Part shown: positions 6,844 through 15,958 of the stretch, in pieces
Layout: every line of letters starts with the position of its first letter
Numbering within the stretch: the stretch's first letter is position 1
Origin: JAYGED01 sp046582565
GTDB taxonomy: Bacteria > Pseudomonadota > Alphaproteobacteria > JAAXGF01
Assembly: GCA_046582565.1 (NCBI GenBank)
Contig: JAYGED010000224.1
Span: forward strand, 1-31,017
Direction: 5' to 3'
Length of the DNA: 31,017 nucleotides
Notes under the pieces: model-generated
Seen by the model: only the letters and a program-made list of their open reading frames with translations
Told to the model about the DNA's origin: nothing
Databases searched by the model: none
Translations under genes and position numbers: made by a program

Positions 6844-9643
6844 CGGGAACGCGATAGCCTTCGAGCCCGCGCCTGAGCATCTGGTCGATGGGGCCGCTGA
6901 TGTTGAGATTGAACTCGATCGGATAGCCGTCATAGACATCGGGGTTCGCGCCGCGCAGATGGACGGCGATTTCTGCATCGCCGCCAGCGTCTCGGTCGAT
7001 ATCGATGGCCAAACTTTCATAGCGAAAATTCTCCAGAACGGTTAGCGCCAGGGTAGCCCCTTCGCCGCCCTGGCGCAATGCGGCGGGGGCCAACGGGGGC
7101 GCATACCGAAGCAGGCCACCGCCCGACGCCGTCTCAAGCCGCCCGCCGGTGATGGCAAAGCCGTCGGCGGTCACCGTCACCGGCGCCCGCCCGCTCAATC
7201 GTCCGCTCGCCGAGATGTCGTCGATTTCCGAAAGGGCGACGAGTTCGGCGAGGTCGAGATCATCGACCACGAGGGTGAATGCATGACGCTCGGCGTCTGG
7301 ATCGAACAGGAAGTTTTGAGTTGTCAGATGGCCGCCGGCCAAGCGCCAAACGGCGTTCTCCACATACAGCGCGCCGTCGGGCCGCAATTGAAATTCGATC
7401 AGGCCGTCGGTTAGCGGCAACCCGGCGTCGATCAGGCCGATAGCCGCCTGCTGGCCGGGCGCGGTCGATAGGGGCAACAGGCTGTCGAAAGCGATCACCG
7501 CATTGGCCTTCTCGAGGCGGATGTCTGCAGTGCTGAGGGACAAGTCCTCGACCAGCAGGGTCGCCTCCGATGTCAATCCGGCACTGCCCCAGGTGAAGCT
7601 GCCGACGGCGGCGATAGCGCCCATCACGTCGGAAGCCAGGCCGCTCAGTCCCGGCGCCAAATCTTCCGGGCGCGCGCCGGCCGGATCGAGGGTGAGGCGC
7701 GCCATCTCGAACGAAGCGCTGCCTGCGCCGGAAGCCAGTTCGTGGCGGCCGGCGACGTTCACAGCCAGGGCGCCGCCATCGCTCAGGCTGGTTGAGAAGT
7801 CCAGGACGTCATCGGCAAAGTCGAGAGAACCGCTGGCGGCAAGGAGCGCGACAGCGGGATGGCGTAGCTCGCGGCTGGTGAAATTACCGCGAAGCATTCC
7901 TTCGCTCAGATCGAGCAAGGCGTCGATGCCGTCGAGAGCGATATCCTGGCCGGGCAACTCCAGGGCGCCGCCGGCGATCTCCATGACCCCGTTACCGTCA
8001 ACCCCTTTGAGGCGCAGGGCGGGCAGGGTGACGACCGCAGTTTGGGTAAGCGTCGCGATCGTTGTTGCGGGCAGAGCGAGGCGCAGGTCGTAGCTGATGG
8101 GGCCGTCCTTGGCGATGGCGAAGACCGACTCGCCGATAGTCTTCACATGCAGCGCCAGGGGCTCGAGACCGGCGATCAAAAGACCGGCGGCATCCAGGCT
8201 GGAGCCGGTGACAAGAGCCAGGGACAGCCCTTCGCTGCCGTAAGCGAGGGCGGTCTCCAGGGTAAGCTCGGGTTGCGTCAAGGAGAGCCCCGCGGCCGTG
8301 AAGCTGTCTGATGATAAGGCGACTTGGGCGGTGCCCGTGAAGACCTCGGGAGTTCCCGCCAGAGAAAGCGCCAGATCATCGACGCTAAAGCGACTGCCGC
8401 CGAAGTCGATATGGCGAGCCGAAGCCGTCAGATATCGCAGATCGAAGCGACGGGGGACGCCATGGGGATCGAGATCGAGGTTGCCGGCTAAATCGACGGC
8501 GATAACACTATCGTCACCAAGATCCATGCTGCCCGAGACGGCGCCGTCAATCACCACGCCTGCGGGCCCCGGCCATAATTGGATTTGCAAGGTTTTGAGA
8601 TCCACGGCCAGATTGTCCGTGGGCTTGGCTAAATCGAGATGGCGGGCATCGAAGCTGATATTCTCCGAGGCGACCGTCACAATCCCGCCGCTGGTCCCCA
8701 CGGTCATAACGCCGGCCAGGGACAATCCATCGCCGACGCCCGCCAGGGTAACCTCGTCGAGAGCCAGATCGAGGACGCCGGATAGAGCAAGCTTGGTAAT
8801 GTCTGTGGAGGTCGGGATAAGGCCGGAGAGATTGAGCGCCATGCGGCCCTGGCCCAACGACGCCTGGTCGAGGGATGCGGGGTCGGTAATCCAGAGCTCG
8901 GCGTCCAGATCGAACCGCGATCCGGCCTCTGCTATATCCACGATGGTGACGCTGGCGGTCAGCGCCAGGGCGCCGTCGGGGGTGTAGAGCGCGCCATCCA
9001 CCGACAACTGATCGTGATTGAGCAGGGCGGCCATTTCACCTGCCAGGGGCGGCATCGAGCCCAGGATTGCTTCGGTAATTTCGAGCTGGGCGTCATAGCC
9101 CGTACCTTGCGAGGCGGCGAGGGTCAGCCGGCCATTGAGCGCTATGGGGGCGGCCAGGATTGTAATATCGAGCAGGCCGGCCAGATCGCGCTGTTCGATG
9201 ACATTGATGAGCCCCTCGACGCTGATCGTAATCTCACCCGTGGGGGCTGCAAGTTCGACGCGGGAATTGCGCAAGGCAATCACATCCAGAGGAAGAACCC
9301 AGGCGTCGGTACCGCCACCGGCAAGCAAGGGCTCGAGTGCCTGGAAGGAAACGCCGTCGCTGGTCACCGTGCCGCGCAGGACCATCCCATCGATGGACAG
9401 CTCGCGTACAAAACCGTCGCTGAGTTCGCTGAGATCATAGCGCGCGGTGATGGTGGCGATGGTCAGCCCGTCGCCCCTGCGTATATCGATGATCGATGTT
9501 TCACCCCAGCCGACCCGCTCGACGGTCAGCTCGGCCCCGCTGGCGGCGCGCAGGCGGGTCTCGACGTATTGCGGCAGGGCCACATAGGCGGCGGCAAGGA
9601 GCGCCGCTACAATGACGGCGAGAGCGGCGATCAGGATTTTCAT
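6803..9643 (-). CDS. ydbH: YdbH family AsmA-like lipid transport protein
   Basis: The product is 946 residues, slightly longer than E. coli YdbH (about 880). It has one N-terminal membrane anchor (residues 2-23, ILIAALAVIVAALLAAAYVAL) and then a very long, repetitive beta-rich periplasmic part dominated by L/A/G/D/S patterns. The C-terminal segment (FNLNISGPIDQMLRRG) matches the dicarboxylate/AsmA-like YdbH C-terminus. AsmA-like proteins such as YhdP, TamB and YdbH span the periplasm and move phospholipid to the outer membrane. It is followed by ynbE and ydbL, its known partners, and preceded 18 bases upstream by bioY on the same strand. Confidence rests mostly on size, architecture and the neighbours. 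Confidence 0.87.
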   Translation of the reverse strand: MKILIAALAVIVAALLAAAYVALPQYVETRLRAASGAELTVERVGWGETSIIDIRRGDGLTIATITARYDLSELSDGFVRELSIDGMVLRGTVTSDGVSFQALEPLLAGGGTDAWVLPLDVIALRNSRVELAAPTGEITISVEGLINVIEQRDLAGLLDITILAAPIALNGRLTLAASQGTGYDAQLEITEAILGSMPPLAGEMAALLNHDQLSVDGALYTPDGALALTASVTIVDIAEAGSRFDLDAELWITDPASLDQASLGQGRMALNLSGLIPTSTDITKLALSGVLDLALDEVTLAGVGDGLSLAGVMTVGTSGGIVTVASENISFDARHLDLAKPTDNLAVDLKTLQIQLWPGPAGVVIDGAVSGSMDLGDDSVIAVDLAGNLDLDPHGVPRRFDLRYLTASARHIDFGGSRFSVDDLALSLAGTPEVFTGTAQVALSSDSFTAAGLSLTQPELTLETALAYGSEGLSLALVTGSSLDAAGLLIAGLEPLALHVKTIGESVFAIAKDGPISYDLRLALPATTIATLTQTAVVTLPALRLKGVDGNGVMEIAGGALELPGQDIALDGIDALLDLSEGMLRGNFTSRELRHPAVALLAASGSLDFADDVLDFSTSLSDGGALAVNVAGRHELASGAGSASFEMARLTLDPAGARPEDLAPGLSGLASDVMGAIAAVGSFTWGSAGLTSEATLLVEDLSLSTADIRLEKANAVIAFDSLLPLSTAPGQQAAIGLIDAGLPLTDGLIEFQLRPDGALYVENAVWRLAGGHLTTQNFLFDPDAERHAFTLVVDDLDLAELVALSEIDDISASGRLSGRAPVTVTADGFAITGGRLETASGGGLLRYAPPLAPAALRQGGEGATLALTVLENFRYESLAIDIDRDAGGDAEIAVHLRGANPDVYDGYPIEFNLNISGPIDQMLRRGLEGYRVPDAVAERLQGFGNQ

Positions 9644-9661
9644 GAGCCGCCCAATGAAGCG

Positions 9662-10276
9662 TTATTCCCGGCGTTTGCGGCCCAAAAATTTCCAGGCCAC
9701 GGGCAGCAGGCAGGCCGCCAGGGCGAGTTTGAGCCCGTCGCCGAGCAGGAAGGGAGTCAGCCCGCCGGCGATTGCCGCCTGCCATGGCGCTTCGTTGCCG
9801 ATCCCGGCGAGAAAGGCGGCCAGCCAGGGAACGCCCAGGAGATAAATCACCAGATTGCCGAACAGCATGGCCAGGGCCGTGGACCAGACGTTGCGGTCCC
9901 ATCCCCGCTCGGCGAGATAGCCGACCAGGGCGGCGGCGAGGACGAAGCCCATGATATAGCCGCCCGTTGGCCCGACAATTACGGCGGGCCCGGCGGCGGC
10001 CTTGGCGAACACCGGAATACCAATGGCGCCTTCGGCCATATAGGCCAGCAGGGTCGCCGCCCCGAGACGCCAGCCGAAGGCGACGCCGACCAGCAGCACG
10101 GCGAAGGTCTGCCCGGTCATCGGCACCGGCCACAGGGGAACCTGGATTTGCGCGGACAGGGCGATGAAGGCGCTTCCGGCAAGCATCAGAAGGAGTGCGC
10201 TCAAGGCTGTGGGCGCCGAGGCCGATGGCCAAACTGACGCCGCCAGGGTTGCCTGAGATGCGCCGGTTCTGATCAT
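9662..10276 (-). CDS. bioY: BioY biotin transporter (ECF substrate-binding subunit)
   Basis: The product is 204 residues with about six membrane helices. The BioY signatures PVPMTGQTFAVLLVG (75-89 region) and GPTGGYIMGF are present. BioY binds biotin in the membrane; many alphaproteobacteria have it without local bioM/bioN, and no energising subunits are seen here either. GAGGAA lies about 9 bases before the ATG. It is divergent from the peroxiredoxin-like gene and leads the ydbH-ynbE-ydbL genes with an 18-base gap, so they may be cotranscribed. I found no clear BioR operator in front of it. Confidence 0.93.
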   Translation of the reverse strand: MIRTGASQATLAASVWPSASAPTALSALLLMLAGSAFIALSAQIQVPLWPVPMTGQTFAVLLVGVAFGWRLGAATLLAYMAEGAIGIPVFAKAAAGPAVIVGPTGGYIMGFVLAAALVGYLAERGWDRNVWSTALAMLFGNLVIYLLGVPWLAAFLAGIGNEAPWQAAIAGGLTPFLLGDGLKLALAACLLPVAWKFLGRKRRE

Positions 10277-10363
10277 GGTCGTGATTCCTCATTCTGAGTT
10301 AAGCAGTAGTGCTGTTATAAGACTAATAGGTGGGGGATGGAAATCTAACGAGGAGACACTGCG
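10277..10363. promoter_or_regulatory. Divergent promoter region bioY / peroxiredoxin-like gene
   Basis: This 87-base gap is noticeably AT-richer than its surroundings. The palindrome TTATAA at 10315-10320 could serve as overlapping -10 elements for both directions (TATAAG on +, TATAAC on -). The -35 candidates (TTCTGA at 10292-10297 on +) are weak. AGGAG at 10351-10355 is the ribosome binding site for the + gene. Confidence 0.35.
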
Positions 10364-10879
10364 ATGACTCTACCCTTACCGCGAATCCCGGCGCCCGTCC
10401 TCGAACTCGAGACCGTGGGCGGAACCACATGGCGGCTTGCCGACAGCGCGGCCGAAGCTTTCACCTTGATTGTCTTTTACCGGGGGCTGCACTGTCCGAT
10501 CTGCAAGCCCTATCTGCGCGATCTCGGCCGCAGGATAGACGACTTCTCCGAGCGCGGCGTTGCCGTCATCGCGGTCAGCGGCGACAGCGCGGAGCGGGCC
10601 GCCGAGACAGCGGCGGATTGGGGGCTCAAGAAGCTGGCCGTCGGTTATGGCCAGAGCATCGCTTCCATGCGGGAATGGGGCTTGTTCGTCTCGCGCGCGA
10701 TCCGCGACAGCGAGCCCGACGAGTTCGGCGAGCCCGGGCTGTTTCTGATTAAGCCCGACGGTACGGTGTATTGTGCATCCGTCGCCAGCATGCCATTCGC
10801 GCGGCCGAATTTCGGTGATTTGATGCAAGCGATCGAGTTCATCGTGGCAAAAGATTATCCGGCGCGGGGTGAGGCTTGA
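10364..10879 (+). CDS. Peroxiredoxin-like (AhpC/TSA redoxin) protein
   Basis: The product is 171 residues with a thioredoxin-fold AhpC/TSA domain. The active-site segment is FYRGLHCPICKPYL, with cysteines C44 and C47 in a CPxC arrangement. The downstream strand VAVIAVSGDSAERA and the late FLIKPDGTVY also fit the family. It lacks the Thr-x-x-Cys of classical 2-Cys peroxiredoxins; the GLHCPxC form defines a separate peroxiredoxin-like group whose activity is less well studied. There is no signal peptide, so it is cytoplasmic. AGGAG sits 8 bases before the ATG. It is 27 bases upstream of the TVP38 gene and may be the first gene of a redox/membrane operon. Confidence 0.87.
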   Translation: MTLPLPRIPAPVLELETVGGTTWRLADSAAEAFTLIVFYRGLHCPICKPYLRDLGRRIDDFSERGVAVIAVSGDSAERAAETAADWGLKKLAVGYGQSIASMREWGLFVSRAIRDSEPDEFGEPGLFLIKPDGTVYCASVASMPFARPNFGDLMQAIEFIVAKDYPARGEA

Positions 10880-10906
10880 ATCATCGCCATAACGGGGGTC
10901 AATGCT

Positions 10907-11638
10907 ATGCAGGATAATCCGCCGACAAAAAGGGAAGGGAGCGCCGTCAGGCGGCTGTGGCCGGTAGGGTTGCTCTTGCTGGCCCTGGTTTTGCTCACCC
11001 TGTTCGGGCCCGACAATGCGACGCTTTTCGAGGCCTTGCGGACGCACCGCGCAGAAATGCTTTCCCTGGTTGCCGAGTATGCGGTGATCGCCGATCTGTT
11101 GTTTGCCGTGATCTATGCGGTGGCCATTGCCTTCTCCATCCCCGGCGGCGCCATGATGACCATCATCGGCGGCTTCCTGTTCGGTCCCCTGCGCACCACC
11201 CTTTATGTGATATTTGCGGCCACCCTGGGCGCCACGGCGCTGTTTCTGATCGCCCGCGGCGCAGTCGGCGATCGCCTGCGAAGCCGCGCCGGCCCCTGGA
11301 TGGCGAAGATGGAGGCCGGTTTCCAGGATAACGCCATGAGCTATCTTCTGGTGCTGCGCCTGGTGCCATTGTTCCCGTTCTTCGTGGTCAATCTGGTGCC
11401 GGCCTTCCTCGGCGTACCCTTGCGCACCTATGTCATCGCCACCTTCTTCGGCATCATACCGGGCACCTTCGTTTTCGCCCTTGCCGGTGGCGGGCTGGGC
11501 AGCGCGCTGGAAGCGAGCGGCGAATTCAGCGTGTCCAGCATTCTTACGCCGGAAGTTATCGCCGCCCTGGTTGGCCTCGCGGTTCTGGCGCTGATCCCCG
11601 TGGTCTACAAGAAATACCGGGCCCGCCAAGGTGGCTGA
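10907..11638 (+). CDS. TVP38/TMEM64 family membrane protein (VTT/DedA-like)
   Basis: The product is 243 residues with about five or six membrane helices and a VTT (SNARE-associated/DedA superfamily) domain. Signature segments are the re-entrant-loop block IPGGAMMTIIGGFLFGP (78-94) and RLVPLFPFFVVNLVPAFLGV (151-170), plus GIIPGTFVFALAG (182-194). Members of the superfamily are lipid scramblase/flippase candidates; bacterial TVP38 proteins are mostly unassigned. The end overlaps the next gene by 8 bases. Pairing, and sometimes fusion, of TVP38 proteins with a pyridine-nucleotide disulfide oxidoreductase is a recurrent arrangement, which supports a joint function. Confidence 0.88.
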   Translation: MQDNPPTKREGSAVRRLWPVGLLLLALVLLTLFGPDNATLFEALRTHRAEMLSLVAEYAVIADLLFAVIYAVAIAFSIPGGAMMTIIGGFLFGPLRTTLYVIFAATLGATALFLIARGAVGDRLRSRAGPWMAKMEAGFQDNAMSYLLVLRLVPLFPFFVVNLVPAFLGVPLRTYVIATFFGIIPGTFVFALAGGGLGSALEASGEFSVSSILTPEVIAALVGLAVLALIPVVYKKYRARQGG

Positions 11639-13040
11639 AATCGACACCGACATCTGCGTCATCGGTGCTGGTTCGGGCGGCCTGTCCGTCGCCGCCGCGG
11701 CCGCCCTCATGGGGGCGCCCACGGTGCTTATCGAGGCCGACAAGATGGGCGGCGACTGCCTGAATATGGGCTGCGTTCCCTCGAAATCGCTCCTCGCCGC
11801 CGCCCATGCCGCCCAGGCCATGCGCGAGAGCGCGCGTTTCGGGGTCAACGGTTCCATGCCCGGGATCGACTTCTCCAAGGTGCATGATCATGTGCAGGAC
11901 GTCATCGCGGCCATCGCGCCGAACGATTCCGTTGAACGCTTCGAGGGTCTCGGGGTGCGGGTCATCGAGGCCCATGGACGCTTCACCGCGCCCGACCGGG
12001 TGGAAGCCGGCGGCACTGTAATTAGAGCGCGGCGCTTCGTCGTCGCCACCGGCAGCCGCGCGGCCGTGCCGCCGATACCGGGGCTCGACGGCACACCTTA
12101 CATGACCAACGAGACCGTGTTCGACCAGACCACGGCGCCGGAGCATCTCATAATCATCGGCGGCGGCCCGGTCGGCGTCGAGCTGGCCCAGGCCCACCGC
12201 CGTCTTGGTTCCGAGGTCACCCTGATCGAGATGTTCACCCTGCTCGGCAGTGACGATCCTGAGCTGGTCGACGTGGTGCGCAACCGCCTGCGCGCCGAGG
12301 GCGTTAAGATCCAGGAGGGAGTATCCATATCCGGGGTCGAGCGCCAGGGAAACCGGATTGTCGTTACCACTGAATCTCACGCTGTTGACGGCTCCCATCT
12401 TCTGGTTGCCGCCGGCCGCGTGCCCACGGTCGATGATCTCGGCCTCGACGATGGCCATATCGAGCATTCCCCCAAGGGGATCGCGGTTGACGCCCGCCTG
12501 CGCACCAGCAATCGCCGGGTGTTTGCTGTCGGCGATGTCACCGGGCCGCCCATGCTGACTCATGCGGCAAATCTCCAGGCCGGGATTGTCATCCGCAACG
12601 CCCTGTTCCGCCTGCCCGCCAAGCTCGACACAAGCGCCATGCCCTGGGTCACTTACAGCGACCCGGAACTCGCCCAGGTCGGCATGAGCGAGGCGGCGGC
12701 GCGCGCCGCGGGCCGCGATTTTCGTGTGCTGCGCTGGCCGTTTGCCGAGAACGACCGGGCTCGGGCCGAGCGCGCCACCGAGGGCCTGGTCAAGGCCATC
12801 GTCACCCCGCGCGGGGCGATTCTCGGCGCCGGTATCGTCGGGCGCGCGGCGGGAGAATTGATCCAGCCCTGGGCGCTGGCAATCGGCGCGGGCCTGAAGA
12901 TCAGCGCCATGGCGGAAATGACCGTCGCCTACCCGACCCTGGGCGAGGTCAACAAACGGGCGGCGAGCACTTTTTACGTTCCGAAATTGACCGGCGGGCG
13001 CGTCAGGAAGCTGGTCAAATTTCTCTCCTGGTTCGGTTGA
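11631..13040 (+). CDS. FAD-dependent pyridine nucleotide-disulfide oxidoreductase
   Basis: The 469-residue product is related to dihydrolipoamide dehydrogenase and mercuric reductase. It has the FAD-binding GAGSGG (12-17), the redox-active disulfide GGDCLNMGCVPSK (C43 and C48), the NAD(P)-binding IIGGGPVGVELA and the second FAD motif VFAVGDV. At the C-terminus, where dihydrolipoamide dehydrogenases have a catalytic His before Pro-Thr, this protein has VAYPTLGE (Tyr434, Glu439). It is therefore probably not a lipoamide dehydrogenase, and no 2-oxoacid dehydrogenase genes are nearby. The start is GTG at 11631, within the TVP38 gene, so the two are translationally linked. It lacks the heavy-metal domain and vicinal C-terminal cysteines of MerA. 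The physiological electron acceptor is unknown. Confidence 0.9.
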   Translation: MAEIDTDICVIGAGSGGLSVAAAAALMGAPTVLIEADKMGGDCLNMGCVPSKSLLAAAHAAQAMRESARFGVNGSMPGIDFSKVHDHVQDVIAAIAPNDSVERFEGLGVRVIEAHGRFTAPDRVEAGGTVIRARRFVVATGSRAAVPPIPGLDGTPYMTNETVFDQTTAPEHLIIIGGGPVGVELAQAHRRLGSEVTLIEMFTLLGSDDPELVDVVRNRLRAEGVKIQEGVSISGVERQGNRIVVTTESHAVDGSHLLVAAGRVPTVDDLGLDDGHIEHSPKGIAVDARLRTSNRRVFAVGDVTGPPMLTHAANLQAGIVIRNALFRLPAKLDTSAMPWVTYSDPELAQVGMSEAAARAAGRDFRVLRWPFAENDRARAERATEGLVKAIVTPRGAILGAGIVGRAAGELIQPWALAIGAGLKISAMAEMTVAYPTLGEVNKRAASTFYVPKLTGGRVRKLVKFLSWFG

Positions 13041-13065
13041 GAAATGTCAAAGATTTGATTGAATT

Positions 13066-14476
13066 ATGACCGAGCAACCCGACAAGCCTCACAAACTCAA
13101 AATGCCGTCCTTGACGCGGGGTCTGTCGGCGCGGCTGCTATTGCTGACCATCATTTTCGTGATGATCGGCGAAGTGCTGATCTATGTGCCGTCGGTCTCG
13201 CGCTATCGGCTGACCTATCTGCAAGAGCGCCTGGCGGCGGCCCATGAGGCGACCCTCGCCCTCGACGCCTCGCCGGATGGCGTTGTGTGGGCCGATCTCG
13301 AACAGCAATTGCTGATCCATGCCCGGCTTCGTTCCATCGCCCTGCGCCTGCCGGTGGCCTCCTATATGATGCTCGGGGTGCCGCCCGAAATCGACGCGAC
13401 CTTCGATCTCAGACAGGAAACCGTCTATATCCTGATCCGCGACGCCTTCACCACCCTGGTCCAGACTGAAAACCGGGTGTTGCGGGTGATGGGGCCGGCG
13501 CGCATCGATCCGCGTATCATCGTCGATATCACCCTCGACGAAGCCCCCATGCGCGATGAGATGTATGATTATTCGCGGCGCATCCTGATCCTCTCCATCG
13601 TGCTGTCGTTGATGACGGCGGCCATGGTGTTCCTCAGCCTGCATCTGCTCATTGTGCGCCCCATGCAGCGCATCACCGAACGCATGGCCAGTTTCAGGGA
13701 ACAGCCCGAGGATCGTTCGAAGGATTTGGAACAGACCCTGCGCAGCGACGAGATCGGCGTCGCCCAGCGCGAACTGGCCGAAATGCAGCGGGGGATTGCG
13801 CGTCGCCCTCCGTCAGCGCGCTCACCTGGCCGCTCTCGGCGAGGCGGTCAGCAAGATCAGCCATGATCTCAGAAATATCCTGTCGACGGCGGCCCTGGTT
13901 TCCGAGAGGCTGGCTGACAGCGACGACCCCGAAGTCCGCCGCCAAACGCCCGCCCTGGTGGCGGCCATCGACCGGGCGATTACCCTGTGCGTCGAGACCC
14001 TACGCTTTTCCCGCGCCCGCGAGCTTACCGTGAAGAGCGACCACGTCGATTTGACCGTCCTGGTCGAGGACGTGGGCAAGGCCTTGATGCTGACGAGCCG
14101 GGGGCAAGCCACCTGGAGCAATGATGTTGCGGATGACTTCATGGTGATCGGCGACTACGACCAGCTTTTCCGGGTTTTTCTCAATCTCGGCCAGAACGCC
14201 ATGGACGCCATGGAAGCCGGCGGCGAGGTGCGCATCAGCGCGCACCGTAACGACGGCAAGGCGGTCATCGAGGTCGCGGACAACGGGCAGGGGTTGGCGA
14301 AACGCGCCCGTGACCATCTGTTCGAGCCCTTCGCCGGATCGTCCCGCGCCGGCGGCAGCGGCCTCGGCCTGCCCATCGCCCGCGAGATCATGCAGGCTCA
14401 CGGCGGCGACATCCGCATCGAGCGCAGCGATAGCGACGGCACGGTCATCCGCCTGGAACTTCCCGACCAGAGTTAG
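13066..14476 (+). pseudogene. Sensor histidine kinase, interrupted by a one-base frameshift
   Basis: Two adjacent frames together encode one 469-residue membrane histidine kinase. Frame one (from ATG 13066) gives a membrane helix (about 23-42), a periplasmic region (about 43-170), a second helix (about 173-197) and a HAMP linker starting RPMQRITERM. Homology in frame one stops at EMQRG. Dropping one G from the GGGGG at 13790-13794 joins it to GLRVALRQRAHLAALGEAV, the H-box SHDLRNIL (His266), the N-box NLGQNAMDAM, DNGQGL and GSGLGLPIA, ending at 14476. All catalytic motifs are intact once joined, which fits either a sequencing/assembly error or a very recent mutation. No response regulator is adjacent. 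Its position 25 bases after the oxidoreductase suggests it belongs to that operon. Confidence 0.85.
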
Positions 14477-15816
14477 CCGAGCACGGCCTTGGTTGCTTCG
14501 GCGATGATCTCGACGCAGCGGTCGATGTTTTCATCCGTCGTCACGATAGGTGGCGCGATCTGGTAGACATCGCCGCGAGTTCGGCTGAACAGGCCCCGTT
14601 CCAGCCCGGCGGCATGGATTCTCGGGCCGACCGTATCGCCGGCGTCGAACGGCTTCTTACTGGCGCGGTCCTGGACATATTCGATGCCGCACATGAGCCC
14701 GAGCCCGCGAATATCGCCGACATTTTCATGATCGCCGAGCGCCTGGCGCAGCCCCTCGAGCAGACGCGCGCCCTTGGCTGTCGCTTGGCCGGGGAAATCT
14801 TCGCCCTCGACGATGTCCAGCATGGCCACGGCCACGGCGCAGCCCACCGGGTGGGCGCTATAGGTATAGGCGTGCATCCAGGCCTGGCCGCTGTTCAGCA
14901 TCACATCGGCGACGGCGTCGCTCATGCCGATGCCGCCGAGCGGGAAATAGCCCGAGGTGATTGCCTTGGCGAACTGAATGAGGTCCGGTTGAACCCCCCA
15001 ATGTTCCAGGCCGAACATCTTGCCGGTCCGCCCAAAGCCGGTGATCACCTCGTCGGAGACCAGCAGCACGTCATATTGATCGCAGATCTCGCGGATCCTG
15101 GGGAAGTAATCATCCGGTGGGATGAGTATGCCGCCGGCGCCCGGCACCGGCTCGGCGATGAACATGGCGACGTTGTCCGGCCCTTCGGCGAGGATCGCCT
15201 TTTCCAGCTCATTGGCCGCGGCGATGCCTTGGCTGGTGCCCTCGGGCGCCTCGTAACGATAGGAGTCGGCGGCGGGAATATGGATAAAGCCGGGGATGCG
15301 CGGCTCGAACATCGGCCAATAGGTCGAGATGCCGGTGGCGCACATGGCGGCGAGGGTGGTGCCGTGATAGCCCCAGATGCGTGAGATCACCTTGGTCTTG
15401 TTGGGCTTGCCCATGAGCTTCCAGTAGTGGCGGGCGAGCTTGATGTTTGAATCGGTCGATTCACCGCCGCCGGAAGTAAAATAGAAATGGTTGATGTTCG
15501 GGTAGGTGATCTTCGCCAGCCGTTCCGCGAGATCGATGGCGCGCGGATTGGAGCTGCCGATGTAGCCCGAGGCGAAGGCTACCTCTTGCATCTGCTTATA
15601 GGCTGCCTCGGCCAGCTCACGCCTACCGTTGCCGGCGGTGTTGTTCCACAGGCCCGACAGACCGTCGATATAGCGGCCGCCATTGGCGTCGATCAGAATT
15701 TCACCCTCGCCGCCAACCCAGACCTTGCCGCTGGCATGGGCTGCCGGGTTATGCAGGGGATGGATGAGATGGGCGGAATCACGATCGAGCAGAATGGTTT
15801 CGGCATCGTTGAGCAT
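14473..15816 (-). CDS. Class III (omega) aminotransferase, PLP-dependent
   Basis: The product is 447 residues. Class III aminotransferases move an amino group from amines or omega-amino acids to an oxo-acid. Typical features are HLIHPLHN near the N-terminus, YFTSGGGESTDSNIKLAR, the cofactor-stacking WGYHGTT (Y150, H151), LLVSDEVITGFGRTG (D255, pyridine nitrogen contact) and the PLP lysine in QFAKAITSGYFPLGG (K284). The start at 15816 is chosen because GGAG lies about 9 bases before it; an upstream in-frame ATG at 15885 would add 23 residues without similarity. The end overlaps the last codons of the histidine kinase on the other strand by 4 bases. The sequence style fits the putrescine/beta-alanine/taurine-pyruvate group, but the amine donor cannot be assigned. 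Confidence 0.92.
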   Translation of the reverse strand: MLNDAETILLDRDSAHLIHPLHNPAAHASGKVWVGGEGEILIDANGGRYIDGLSGLWNNTAGNGRRELAEAAYKQMQEVAFASGYIGSSNPRAIDLAERLAKITYPNINHFYFTSGGGESTDSNIKLARHYWKLMGKPNKTKVISRIWGYHGTTLAAMCATGISTYWPMFEPRIPGFIHIPAADSYRYEAPEGTSQGIAAANELEKAILAEGPDNVAMFIAEPVPGAGGILIPPDDYFPRIREICDQYDVLLVSDEVITGFGRTGKMFGLEHWGVQPDLIQFAKAITSGYFPLGGIGMSDAVADVMLNSGQAWMHAYTYSAHPVGCAVAVAMLDIVEGEDFPGQATAKGARLLEGLRQALGDHENVGDIRGLGLMCGIEYVQDRASKKPFDAGDTVGPRIHAAGLERGLFSRTRGDVYQIAPPIVTTDENIDRCVEIIAEATKAVLG

Positions 15817-15958
15817 GGCGGCGAACTCCAGGAGATTTTTAATATTGCCGCGATGGTAGCCGATGATGCCCGTTGCCGCACCCAAGATCGGCTGCTGGCG
15901 GAAAGTTTCTCAGTGCTGTAGGAACAGGGTCCAGCATCTCCCACTTACGAGGTTTTTC

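Noticed and set aside
9014..10237. Long + strand frame opposite ydbH and bioY
   Set aside because: Composition (many G, Q, H, D) is that of an antisense shadow; both minus-strand genes are well supported.
10300..10335. BioR operator in front of bioY
   Set aside because: Only TTATAA is present; the palindromic TTATnnATAA-type BioR box I looked for is not there.
10376..11878. 500-codon minus-strand frame opposite the peroxiredoxin-like, TVP38 and oxidoreductase genes
   Set aside because: No recognisable domain, and it crosses three well-supported genes with clear ribosome binding sites or overlaps.
11631..13040. Mercuric reductase or dihydrolipoamide dehydrogenase
   Set aside because: No heavy-metal domain or C-terminal cysteine pair for MerA, and the catalytic His of lipoamide dehydrogenase is Tyr; only the broader family is supported.
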